Shown here: positions 46,989 to 58,694 of the stretch, piece by piece
Numbering within the stretch: position 1 is the first letter of the stretch
Layout of the letters: each line of letters opens with the position of its first letter
Origin: Tetrahymena thermophila SB210
Lineage: Eukaryota > Ciliophora > Oligohymenophorea > Hymenostomatida > Tetrahymenidae
DNA: 64,000 bases
Direction of reading: 5' to 3'
Assembly: GCF_000189635.1 (NCBI RefSeq)
Contig: NW_002476303.1
Coordinates: forward strand, 59,312-123,311
Made by a program: the position numbers and the translations under genes
Notes under the pieces: model-generated
Databases searched by the model: none
Told to the model about the DNA's origin: nothing
What the model saw: only the letters and a program-made list of their open reading frames with translations

Positions 46989-49112
46989 TCAAAAATATAA
47001 ATCTAAATAAATTAATTTTGGATTTAAGCTTATAAATTCAATAAAATGGTTATTAAATGCACTGATAGTTAGAACTTAAATTAACACATTATTGGAGTAA
47101 TTTGTAATTAAATGTGTCTACTATTCAATAGATTGCTTTCTCTCTAGGAATTCATCAAATGAAATTCGATAATCATAATTATATTCAAGATTTAAGTATA
47201 TGATATTCTTTTTATTTAAAATTATATCAAAAAGTTCAGCTATATCTTTTTAATCAAAACTAGAATATATTTTAATTTCAATCACATAACCCTCAATATT
47301 AAATAATTTTTGATATTGATCTTTGTTATAAGAATAATTTGTATAGATGTTAGTAAATTTTAATTGTAAATTTTGATTGAAAGCTTATTTTAACTAACTT
47401 ATTTCAGCATCTAAACTATACCTTTCCATTTAAATTTTTTAAAATTAAACTTTTTATAAGTATTTCAAATACTTTGAATTCTTTATTAAGCACTCTGAAT
47501 GAAAATTTTAAGATAATTTGATAAAAGTTACTTATTCAGGAAGTATTTTCATAAACTATTCAGATATTTCTTCTAAATCCCTTGAATAATAAAGCATTGA
47601 CGAAAAAGAAAATTTTTTAAATTTTGAAAAAAAAGATTTCTGATTTTTAAGGACAGGGTAATTATCTTTTATATAATTAGAATCAAAATTTACTACTTTA
47701 TTACTTTAATTTTGGCATAATGTAGAAATAAACAAATAGTAAGGAAATTTATTCTATAAAATATCACAAGAAATTTCATTTTCATGCTGTAATTCTTCAT
47801 AAATGCATACATTATTAAGAGTAAAATCTTTATAATTTTTGATTTTCATAAACGCTTTAGCTAATTCAAATCTTTTTGCTGTATTAAATTAACAGTTTCT
47901 ATTAATAAAACTCACTTTAGTATCTTCATTACACTTTTCAAATATTAATCCAATTGATTCTATTAATGATTAATTCATAATACTTTGCTTGAAGAAACTT
48001 GATTCACTAAAATTTAATTTTAACTCATCCAATTAATGAGCTATTTAACAAAATTTTTCTATGCAACTTATTGTATTTTTTGTTTCCTTTTAAGAAATTT
48101 GCTTGACTTATATATGTAAATTTCTCAAATTCTTTAAATTATTAACTTTTAATTTGCTTGCATCACACATTCCTACAACTATTTATAATTCTTAGATTTG
48201 ATTAAAATTAGAATGATTTGATAAGTAATCGATTGCATCAGAGAAAATTAGACTTAACTTTTCTAATTTCTTTAGCTTCTGAATATCTAAATTTTAGTTT
48301 TTTATATTAACTGTTTATAAATATAAGCTTCTCAAATTGTGTAATTTTTCAATTTGTTTTAAGCTATTTTTGCTCAACAAATGGTTATTTATTTCTATTG
48401 CTAGATGTAATTGTTATAAAGAATTTTTTGTTATATGCAATCCATCAACTATTGTCTCAATTGATAAACGAGAATTATACCTATTAGAAATTTCTATCTC
48501 TTCTATGCTTTTTGCAATTTTAAAAACATTCAATTAAACCTTTGAAGATAAATTGGAAAGAGATAAATGTTTAATAGAAGATAATTGACTAGGAATTTAA
48601 ATCTCTGTTAGTTCATCTTTTACACTAAATACTAAATTTAATTTTTCTAATGTTTCCCTGTTGAAACTTATTGATTCAAGTAATGTGTTAAATAAAAGAC
48701 TTGATAATTCTTTTCTTGAGCTAATACTTAATTCTTTCAATTACTATTAGTCTCTGATAAGTTGAAATAAAATGTCTTCTACATTTAGCAAGCAATCAAG
48801 ATTTATGAATGTGAAAACTGAAATCATTTATAACCCAAAGGAATTGTTAACGTAATTCATAACAAACAAGAGATTATACCTAATCCTATCGTAAAAACCA
48901 TCTAAAAAAGTAAATTTATCTAGTAATTATCCCATTCCAGAACCTAAAATAACTTCTACTTCAAATTATTCTTCAGTATCACTAAAAGCATCACTAAAGA
49001 AACTATTAAAGGCTACTATTTTGTCATTTAAATCTAATGAACGAAGATCAAATCCAAAACTACGCCCATTCTAAAGCTTGTAAAAATAAATTTGATATGT
49101 ATAATTATTCAT
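46989..49112 (-). CDS. Intronless LRR family protein, paralogue E
   Basis: A 2124-nt uninterrupted ORF (707 residues) from ATG 49112 to TGA 46989-46991. Closest to D. It differs by a small N-terminal duplication (FSDAFSD where C and D have FSN) that makes it five residues longer than D. LRR centre, invariant KLEKLSLIFSDAIDYLS block and C terminus are as in the other members. It lies about 6.5 kb from D, separated by the surface-protein gene and its flanking repeats. It was therefore dispersed by a larger duplication or separated by insertion. There is no signal peptide or membrane segment. Function unknown. Confidence 0.85.
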
Positions 49113-49720
49113 TTTGTTTGTTTATCTATCTATCTACTAAAAAATTAGATTAGATTTTGTGGCAATTTTGTTTAGAAATTTAAATTAACAAATCATAAGT
49201 ATTAATTTCCAGCAATAATTCATTTATAAAATTATATTTGTAAATTCTGATAAAGTAGAATCTTAATTGAAAAAATAGGTGAATTGCGCGAGAATTAAAT
49301 TTTTTAAAACATTTAAATATTCATAGTTTCTTAAACAAAAAAAAAAATTAAAAAAAAAGAAATTTATATTTAAAATGTTATAAAATATGAAAAAAACTAA
49401 TTTTTAATAAATTTATAAAATAAAATTATACACATTATTTATAAATTATTTAAAAATATTTTACATTAATTAATTTATAGTTTTATTAATAATAAAAATA
49501 ATAATTCAATTTTAAAACATGAATTAATTAGCTAGTTTTGTTTGATTCTATAAGTTAATTTAGATAATTTATTTGTTATTCTTACTAATTTAAACCTTTA
49601 ATTTTATCTAATTTACTTTTTTATTTAAATTCTTATATGGTTAATATTTATTATATCAAATAATCAATCAATTAATTAATTATTTGTTTTTTTGTTTGTT
49701 TGTTTGTTTGGCTATATTAA
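49113..49720. other. AT-rich intergenic region
   Basis: Upstream flank of paralogue E (shared with C and D to about 49300) followed by unique A/T-rich spacer with a (tgtt)n run near 49685-49710. No gene is visible. Confidence 0.5.
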
Positions 49721-52700
49721 TCATACTTTATAGCTTTTGACTAGTTCAACTCTTTCTTCTATTACTGAATACAGCATTTAATATAAGGAATTAACATTTA
49801 TATTTTCATCTATATTTTCTAGCTCTCTCTCAAATCTGTCCATTAAATCTGAATAGAATTCAGTTGCATGAGATATATTATAGTTATGCTAAGAAGACTG
49901 CACATTTTTATAGCTTGATTAGTATGGATCTAAGAATTAATCTATTTCTTCTGGAGAAAGACCAAGAATATTAACTGATTCAGAAAATTTATTAAAGGCA
50001 GCGGGCTGTTACGATCTTGTTGGTTGAGTTGCAAAATCTGAGCTTGTTAAAGGTCTAGAAGAAGCCTTTGCTTTTTGGAGATTAACAAAGTTATCTCTAA
50101 ATATTCTTTTAAGTAAAAAGACAAGCATGCTAATTTAGGCTTCTGATTTCTTTAATTGAGCCTTGGCTTAGTCAGATTTCTTTTATTCAGATAAATAGTC
50201 ATTTTTAGTTACAAAATTCTTTGAATTTCCTTTTAGCTCTTCTAGCTCTGCTGTAGCGCTTTCTAATTTATTTTTGAGTGATTTAATTGAAGTATCTTTT
50301 CTGTCAACTTCGCTCTTTAATTTTTTTAATTATTCTTTTGATTTTTCTAACTGTTCATTGTTTTCATTTAGTTACTCACTATTTAATTGCTGCTACTCAG
50401 TTTTATTTCTGAGTTCTTTAATTGTTGCATTGGCTCTAGTCAACTCAGCCTTCAATTTTTTCTACTGATCAAGAAGCTCTTCATTTTCTTTAGTCAGTTT
50501 TTTCTCAACTTCTTTTAAGCTTTCAACTTAGCTTTTCATTTCCTTTGTAGGTCCGCTCATCTACTAAGTAGCCTTACTGCAAATATTAACAAAATAAATA
50601 TAATTTAAATCAAAAATAAATAATTAATAAACTTAAAAAAATATTCAAAACAAAAGTGAATGAATATCTTACTTTGCTCTAATTTTATATTTCTCTAGTT
50701 CTTTTTACAATCTCTCTATTTCCACCTAGAGTGTCTTCATATCATAAGACTGCTCTTCCTTTAATTACTTAACGCTTTGGACCAAGTCTTTCTTCCTATT
50801 GATTTCATCCTTCAATTCTTTAATTTATTTATCCTTCAACTCTAATTATTAGACTTTTTCTTAATAATTCTCAGGTGTAAAGTATTATGTCTTGACTAGT
50901 TCAATATCAGCTAAATACTTCTCTTTATCAGACTTGTTCTATCTTATTTGATCACTAAGTTTAATTTGCAATGATCTATTTTCTTCCAAGAGCTCTTCTT
51001 CTTTCTTCTACAATCTATAAAAATAAATTTATTCATTAAAATAAAACTTAAAATAAAATTTGATTTTTTCCATATTCAATCTCAATTTAAATTTTTAATT
51101 TAATCAATGCAAGTCACTTAATAAAAGCTTTAATAATAATTCTTTAAATCTTGAAATATTTTTTGGCTTTTAGAAATTTAACAGAAAAATATGGTTTTTT
51201 ATTATTTCATATAAATCTATTTTATCTCTGAAAAATGAAGATAAACAATTTTTAAAAATTTGAGTAAAATAAATTTAAAATGATTTACTTTTCAAGATCT
51301 TCTTTCAAATCTTTAGTGTAGTCTTTCAAAAATGCTACTTCTTCTTTGGACTATTCTAAGTTTGTTTTTGTGGTGAAAAGTTAGGCTTCTAATGTTGCTA
51401 TGTCCTTTAATTTGAGAGTATTTTTGGTGGTAGACTCATCATTTTGATTGATGAAAGACACAGAAATATCATTTTATGAGTAGTTGTTATTTTAATTATT
51501 TGTCTTGTTAGGATTTTTAGAAATATTTGTTTCATTTAGAACGTTGAAAGTGTTCACAGCTGATTTTGATCCAGGAACAATTTGTCTCTTAGATCCAATA
51601 GAAAGAGTGTATCCTTTTTTCTGCATTTACTAGAAGTCTTCAGAATATTTCTTATTAATTTCATTTAATCTCTCTATTTCTTTAAGCAATGTCTTTTCTT
51701 TTTCCTACATTTTCTTTTCCTTATCTTAAAGCTTCTTAATAAGAGCCTCTTTATGAGAAACAACATTAACATTTTCAGCATATGTTTCAAAGAGTCTCTA
51801 AATATACTTTTTATCGTCTCTTATGTTTGTGGTTCCTGTCTTTTTAGATGACTCAGATTATGCTTAGTTCATATAAGTGTTGAATTTCTAGTAAATCTCA
51901 TTCAGATCACCAACAAACTTCTATTTCATATTCTGCATAGCACTTTCTTATGAATTTTTTACTTCTTTAAACACTTTATTCTAATTCATCATTTCCTTTT
52001 AACACAATATAATAAATAACTTAATACAAAAATTAATAAATTACTTCTCTCATCACATTAACAGCTTCTTCTTATTTCTGTATTTCCTATTATAGCTATG
52101 CTATCAAATCTAATTTTTACTTATCTTCCAATTATTTTTAAGCATTCAGTTATTCAACTTATCTCTAAATATCTGCATATTATTCCCTTTGTTTCGTCAA
52201 ATCATTATTTTAAATTCTCTTTTCTTCAGCAATTTTCAAATAATCTTATTCTTTTTTGTCTACAATGATCTTCAAATCCTAAAATAGATAAATAAATAAA
52301 TAATAAAATAAAATAAATAAATCAATAACAAAATAAAAAAGCAATAAAACAAACTTACAGCATATTATTAAATTTGTATTTCAAGCTCTCTTTTTGTATT
52401 ATTAAGTTCATTTTTAAGTTGGCTGATTTCGATTGAAGTGTCATTTTAGATGGTCTTAAACTTGAGTTCTATTTGCTTCATAAATCTAATCATGTCTGTT
52501 TTCTAAGAAACTGAGGTGAGATCATTCTTTAAAATGAAAATAATTGAATGTGTCAGTAGGTGAAATTTACAATAAAAATAAAATTACTTCTTCTTCAATT
52601 TTAAGTTGATAATAAATTCTTTCTTTCTCAAAACTGAATCTTCTCATTTACTCTCTTAGTTCATTTAGCTCTTCAATCACCTATGCATCTATAACATCAG

Positions 52701-55489
52701 TGTGCTTGGTTTGAATCTCAAGTATATTCAATTCTTTCTACAATTATTCTTTTTCTTTTAATATTTCCTAATTTAAGTAAATTAATTATTTTAACAATTT
52801 TATAATGAATGACTAATTTAACCTTGAATTTTCCTTCGGCCCAGTCTGTCTACTCCTTTGAAGCATTGAGCTATGCTATGACTCTCTCTATTTCAATGCC
52901 ATACTTTCTGTTAAGCTCGTTAATCTTTGAATTCTCAGACATAAGTAATTAGCAACGGTGGTCTAAATCTTCATTCTCATCACTCAGCTTCTTAATTATG
53001 TTATCCTTGTCTTCGTTAGTTTTTTGCAAAATCTTATTATCATGCTCATATTCCTCTATTCTCCTTTCAAAGGATAACTTCAAAGATTCATAATTTTCTA
53101 AATCTTATTTCATTTGTTGCATTTCTTCTTAATTTTTTAACTTTAATTGCTTAATGTCCTATTATTTTCAAGATAAAAAATTATTTTTTGTTCTTTACAA
53201 AAATATTATTTTAAGCGAAAATTCAATTGTTAAAAAAATAAAATATTTAGAAAAAGTATTTTACGAGTTCAAATTTTTGGTTAACTTTAGAAATGATTTC
53301 AATTTTTTCTTTGAGATATTCGCTGTTTTGAATTTCATCTCTTTGAGTATTGTTTTCCTTTTCGAGAGCATAAACTCTGCCTTGAAGTTCTAAATTTTTC
53401 TATTACAAGTCGATCACATCTGTTCTGTACCTGTCTTCAACTTCTTTGGCTTTAAACTCTAAGTCATCAATTAAGTTAGTCATGTATTTTGCATTTTGCT
53501 AAAGATTTTCTTTCTCTTTTTCTAAAATAACCATTTTTTTCTTATTTTCCTTCTCCTTCTCTTCAGACCTTTGAATGGCTATTTCTAAATCTTAGATTTA
53601 TTTCTTAAGGCTTTCTGTTTACTATTTATATAAATTAATAATTCCATCTTATTAATCACTAATACTATTATTATTGTTATTATTGTTGTTAAAAGAATCA
53701 GTAGAAGTGTAATTATAGTTCATTCTATTATTATTATTATTATTGCTTAATCCCATGCTACTTGTCTAACCTTCTCCAGGATATTTGTGGTGTGATTTAT
53801 ATACACTGAACTCTGTTTTCATTTAGTTATATTCTTGCAATAAATCATTGTAAAGTAATTCTAATCTAGTCTTTTCTTCAACAATTTTCATTTCTCTCTT
53901 TTCCAATTGCTCATTCTTTAACTTCAAAACTCTTATTTACTATACTAAATCTTCATTATCTAATGAATTTCCTCCTAATTTAACATCCTTGTTATCAGAT
54001 TTAATCTACAATTCCTCCTCTAATTATTTGCGTTGTTCTTTTAAATATTTTAACAAATTTTACTCAATAAACTTAAACTTAAAATAGAATATTTATTCAA
54101 AAATTTAAATAAATAAAATAAATGACAATGAAATAAACAGGCATAAAAAGTAAAAGCCTTGAAATTATAAATAAAAATAAAAGAAATAAATGTAAATTTA
54201 ATAAGGAAAACTAAAATAAAAAATAAATGTAAATTATGAGTTCATTGAAATTATATTAAATATTACTTTCTGCATACTCTAATTGCCTCATTGCTAGTTC
54301 GTATTTAGAACAGAGATTAGAATAATTACTACTTTCAGCTTCTTTCAAACCTTATATTTCATCTAAGAGCCTATCGTTTTCTAATTTAAGTTGATTTACT
54401 TTCTCACTCAGAAGCTTTTTTTGTTTCTTTTCTTCATTGAGTTAACCTGTAGCTAAGTTATAATTGAGTGTGAGTTAACTAAGTTCGCTTTCTATTTTAG
54501 CAATTCTTTGTTGATTGAATTCGTTAAGCTTAAATGCTGGAGAGTTGCTGATTTCTTAAGCTTAAAGTCTGGTGTTGTACCTATTTTACTCACTTTCTAA
54601 CGTGTTTTCATATTGTCTTAATTCTGCTTCTTTTCTATTCTTAAAATTGTTAAAATCAGTTTGAAGGTCTTCTAACTATTATCTATAAAGCTATGTTTAT
54701 TATTAGCTTTAGTGTAACTCATTTGTCAGCTCTCTTATTTCTTCATCTTTCTCATCTAGTTGTCTTTGATGCTCTTCATTTAGCTTAATAATTTCCTCTT
54801 CAATATTTCTGTAATCTTCGACTCTCTCACTCAACAACTTGCTTTCATTTACCTTTCTATCATAGTATTCCTACCAGTATTTCTCTTTTAATTCGTATTC
54901 ATCAAACTATTTAAATTTTATATTTAACTTAATTAATTAATCTTTCCTTAATACAATTTTAAAATAAAAATATTATCTATCGAGCAAGCTTTTAAAACAA
55001 CATTTTTTGCTATTAAATTGTTTTAAAGTATTTATTTTAGCTTAATAATTCAAATAAAACTCAAAATTTTATGATTTTGCTCACAATATATTGATAAATA
55101 CTGCTTGATGATATTACTTGATTTGGAGAATGGTGTGGACTTAAGTGAGACAATTAAGATGCAGGGAGCAGAGTAATAGTTATAGGAATAGATTGATTAG
55201 AGTTAGCATCTTTGATTAATATTTGATCTTTTAATGAGAAATTAGAGTTGATTTAGTCGACGTTAATTTTAACTACAACGAGTTGATCTTGATAGGGTTT
55301 TAATTGCATTCTGTTTGGAATCATTTCATATTTTTAAGGATCATAATTGTCAAAGAATAATTCAAAGTGTTGGTTGGCTTGCTTGTTTTTAATAATAAAT
55401 GACTACTCCTACGTAGAATGAGGCTGCACATCAGCGTAGACGAGTTCTCTAGGAATAATAACAAGCTAATTTGAAAGATTTTGTTGCAT
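49721..55489 (-). CDS. Long coiled-coil protein with N-terminal MSP/ASH-like domain
   Basis: About ten exons from ATG 55489 to TGA 49721-49723 encode roughly 1,500 residues. The first exon (55118-55489) encodes a beta-rich N-terminal domain resembling the MSP/ASH/PapD fold (LVIIPRELVYADVQPHST, FELFFDNYDPQKYEMIP, LKPYQDQLVVVKINV). The rest is nearly continuous predicted coiled coil rich in Glu, Lys, Gln and Leu, broken by an Asn-rich linker (around 53640-53750). The C terminus is less helical, with ILGLSPEEIDQFLDPY and a short final helix. ASH-type domains are frequent in cilia, centrosome and basal-body proteins. A basal-body or cytoskeletal role is therefore likely but inferred, and no orthologue is recognised. 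Introns are 45-270 nt and were placed by open frame and GT-AG signals; exon 2 is 54267-54906. The upstream frame is open but lacks an ATG, which supports the chosen start. Confidence 0.75.
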
Positions 55490-56942
55490 AATTATTAACT
55501 TTGTATTGGATTTATTAAAATAGTATTTATTATTCTCTACTTGCGCTATAATTGACTTTTATTTTAAACTAAATCTCCTATTTTTATATTTTTGTTTAAA
55601 CTAGCTTTGCAATCAAGGACAAATAATTGTTGTACTACTAGATTTATTTAAAAATGTCTGCTTTAACTATAAATAAGTAAGTTGTATTTCAGTAATAAAT
55701 AATATTTATTTATTTATCTATGATATTTTAATGTTAACAAACAAATTATGTTATCAATAACAAACAAGAAAGATAATTGAATCTTTTTTTATTTGAAATT
55801 TGGTAAATAAATAAATAATTTAATTAAATTTCTATGATTGATTGATTTTAAACACTAATCAAATTTCAAAAAATATTCCTATTTTGAATACTAAATCATA
55901 CTGAATAAATTTATTTATTTATTCAATTGATAGATAGATAGATAAATAGGCAGTCTTCAAATCTTTGAAATTAATCCAAAATATTATAAAAACTGTTTTT
56001 ATTTTCTATTTAGAAATTCAATTAACAAACATATTTTATTAATTTTTTCAAAAATATTTTATTTATTTTTTATAAATTCTAATTAGTTTTTATTTAAAAA
56101 ATTTTACTAATTATTTTCTTTCATTTGATTTATTTTTTATTAAAAATAATTAATTACAACTAATGCTTTATTTTTATTTTCAATTTTTAAATAAAATTAA
56201 CAGATTAATTTTCATTAATTTAATAAAGGTATTTTTTTAAAATAAATATTTTTTTATTCTCTCAATATATTTTAATAATTTATTTAAAAATAAATAAAAA
56301 ATGAAAAAATTAAACATTTTTATTGATAAATAATCATAAATACATTTTTGATATATGAATTAATCTATCAATAAAATAATTTATGAAATTTATTTTTTAA
56401 TAGAAAAAATCAAATTAAGCATAAAAGTTAAATTTTTATTATAATTCAAAGAGAAGCTAAAAATATTAAATGAAGATGCTTTATTCTATTTAATAAGGTT
56501 AATTTTAAAAGTTCCTTCTCATAGGCTTGAAGCCCTTATCAGAAACTATAAACAAAAACTAAAATTTGATTCATTAAAAATAACATTTATACAAAATATT
56601 TTAATTATTTTCTTACTTTGCTCTTAAAAATGATTGCTTTTAATTTTAAGTTAAAACATGCTTTTCACATTGATAAAATTTTTGCTTTTGGATATGAAGA
56701 TTTTTTTGATTGATTTTAAAGAAATTTAAATAAAATTTAAAGTAATTTCTTTGTATTTTGAGGGTATAATCTTTATTTAATAAATAAAATTGATAAATTA
56801 AAAAAAACACAAATTAAAAAAGAAACATATTTTAGTTTAATAAATTAATAAACAAAAAATCAAGTAAAATCTAACTATTGTTAAAAGAAAGTTATCTAAT
56901 TAAATATTAGAAAAAGAATTTTTGAAATTATTTCTGGCTAAA
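55490..56942. other. AT-rich intergenic region between divergent genes
   Basis: Spacer between the coiled-coil gene and PIG-P, very A/T-rich, with a gatagatagataaatag microsatellite near 55931. Promoters of both genes must lie here; no motif stands out. No gene is visible. Confidence 0.5.
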
Positions 56943-57586
56943 ATGAAGTCGATTGAAATTTATGGGTTTGTAGGATGGGTTGGATCTTTTGGGATGTTTT
57001 TGCTTTATATTATTTGGGGATTTTTACCGGACAATTTGCTGAATTCTTTTGGCATTTATTTCTATCCTGATAAATCATGGGCTCTTGCTATCCCTTCTGT
57101 ATTTGTTATGACAATTATTTTTTTGATAGTTTTCTATTAATTTTTAAATATGGCCAAATGCAAGCCTTTAGATTCTTATACAACTCTTTAAGGTAGACTA
57201 AATTCTTATAATTTATTTTATAATTTACGATTAAAATTTTTTTATTCACAGATAACTTCACTAGGTTCCACACTAAAAAAACAGAGATTTAAGATGGATT
57301 ACCTGAAATTTATGATATTCCAGCTCCTGTGGTTAACAATATTTTATTTTATGAGCCAGAAATAGTTCAGAAATTTGATCCAGATGTAAATTTTTGTTTA
57401 TTAATTGAAATTATTAATTATTTGATTGATTGATTTATTTCTTACTTACTTGCTTATTATTTATTTAATTACTTAATACATATAATTGAATTTATATAAA
57501 TTTATTTTAAATATTTATTTTATCTAAATAAAATATTTCTATAGTTTAAGCTTCATGAAAAGGGCTATTTAACCAATTATTTATGA
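56943..57586 (+). CDS. PIGP: PIG-P, subunit of GPI-GlcNAc transferase
   Basis: Three exons (56943-57192, 57252-57385, 57545-57586) give 141 residues in consistent phase. PIG-P is a small ER membrane subunit of the complex that transfers GlcNAc to phosphatidylinositol, the first step of GPI-anchor synthesis. The family pattern is clear: IYGFVGWVGSFGMFLLYIIW as first membrane segment, then GFLPDNLLNSFGIYFYPDKSW. A second membrane segment (AIPSVFVMTIIFLIVFY) precedes KPLDSYTTLQDNF and PEIYDIPAPVVNNILF. Length matches other members (about 130-160). The last intron is chosen because it yields a sensible end (FKLHEKGYLTNYL). Reading through instead would stop at 57433. A TTG upstream is in frame, but the ATG at 56943 fits the family better. 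Its 3' end converges on the small gene below, 36 bp apart. Confidence 0.92.
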
Positions 57587-57621
57587 GATTTATATTTTTC
57601 ATATTCAGCTAGAAAAAGGAT

Positions 57622-58126
57622 TCATTTTCTCTTAGATTTAGTAAATTTCTAATTGTGAAATGAATGGAACCATCTTATATAATCTATTTCTTCCTAAATA
57701 AAATAATGTTTATTTAAATATATACATTCATCCATATTGATTACCTTGTATTTTAGTTAAAGATCTTTATCGTTTATAAGTTTATTAGATTCTTATTCTA
57801 TTTCTTATTCCTGATTCTTCACTTTATCTTCATCATCAGCTTTCTATAATTTTAAACATTAAAACTACTTAAAAGCTAAACATTTTTATAGTTATTAACT
57901 GCTTACGTCTTCATTATTTTATTTATTTTATTGGTATTGGTAGAATGACATCAACCCATAATCAAAAAACTCCTTGGCCAGAAAATTACTTACTTGATGA
58001 TGTTCTATTTGTTTAAATATTATTTCTAAAATTATTACATAAATTTAACAAAAAACATCAGCAAATGTCCAAAGAAATTTTATTACAATTCGCCGCCTAA
58101 TTTTACTCCTATTCAACTTGTTGCAT
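57622..58126 (-). CDS. Small four-exon hypothetical protein
   Basis: Four exons (58126-58087, 58025-57994, 57843-57745, 57693-57622) sum to 243 nt, giving 80 residues in consistent phase with good GT-AG signals. The protein is hydrophilic and helical: MQQVEQEQNQAANLIIFKQI, then an acidic Asp/Glu/Gln stretch, then EEIDYIRWFHSFHNQKF and a basic KSKRK end. I do not recognise it. It ends 36 bp from the PIG-P stop in convergent orientation. An alternative plus-strand ORF (57945-58169, 74 codons) overlaps it but lacks splice or motif support. The short-exon model is plausible, not certain. Confidence 0.55.
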
Positions 58127-58469
58127 TTATTATTAAAATCTAAGCTAATGTGCTAATTTTTTGCCCTGAGCTGCTTATTTATGAATATCTTTATTTTCAA
58201 AATGTATTTTATATCAAATTTGCATCTACTTGAAATAAATTCTTTAGTTTTTGTTTGTTTAAAGTTCTTTACAATAGATGATATCAGAATAAATTCAATT
58301 TCTACTAATTTCCAATCAAATTACAAATGTCAACAAGAAATTAATATATATTATAAATTAATAGCTCTATTCTCAGAACAGCTATAAAAAAAGAGGTCAA
58401 ATTTTTAAAAAATATTTAAGAACATTAAATACTACAATTTTTTCAAATAGGACTATATAAAAACTGGCC
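58127..58469. other. AT-rich spacer
   Basis: Upstream of the small minus-strand gene and of the shared LRR leader. A standard-code ORF at 58181-58387 has no motif and is probably chance. Nothing else is visible. Confidence 0.45.
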
Positions 58470-58694
58470 ATCTCTACTATATATATTTTTAAGTATATGT
58501 TATAAATACAAATATTAAGTTAAAATAATGAATGTTAAATTAATTTTTTTGTGATATCTCTTCATAAAACCAAATATATAAATTAATATTTGATAATTAA
58601 TTATCATATTTTATTTGTTCTTTTTATCTATTTATAATTAATTAATTAAATTTCATAAATTGCTTGCTATTCAATATTTTTGAAAAAAAAAAAA
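58470..58694 (+). promoter_or_regulatory. Upstream block shared with LRR gene 1
   Basis: Similar over its length to 14105-14330 and, near the ATG, to 31610-31672. The proximal part (taaattgctt, caatatttttgaa, A tract, ATG) is the best conserved and probably contains the 5' leader. Confidence 0.5.

Noticed and set aside
57945-58169. Plus-strand 74-codon ORF with ciliate code
   Set aside because: It overlaps the minus-strand four-exon model, whose exon phases, splice signals and convergent 3' end fit better; no motif supports it.
58181-58387. 68-codon plus-strand ORF
   Set aside because: No motif or splice context, and it lies in the shared upstream region of the LRR genes.
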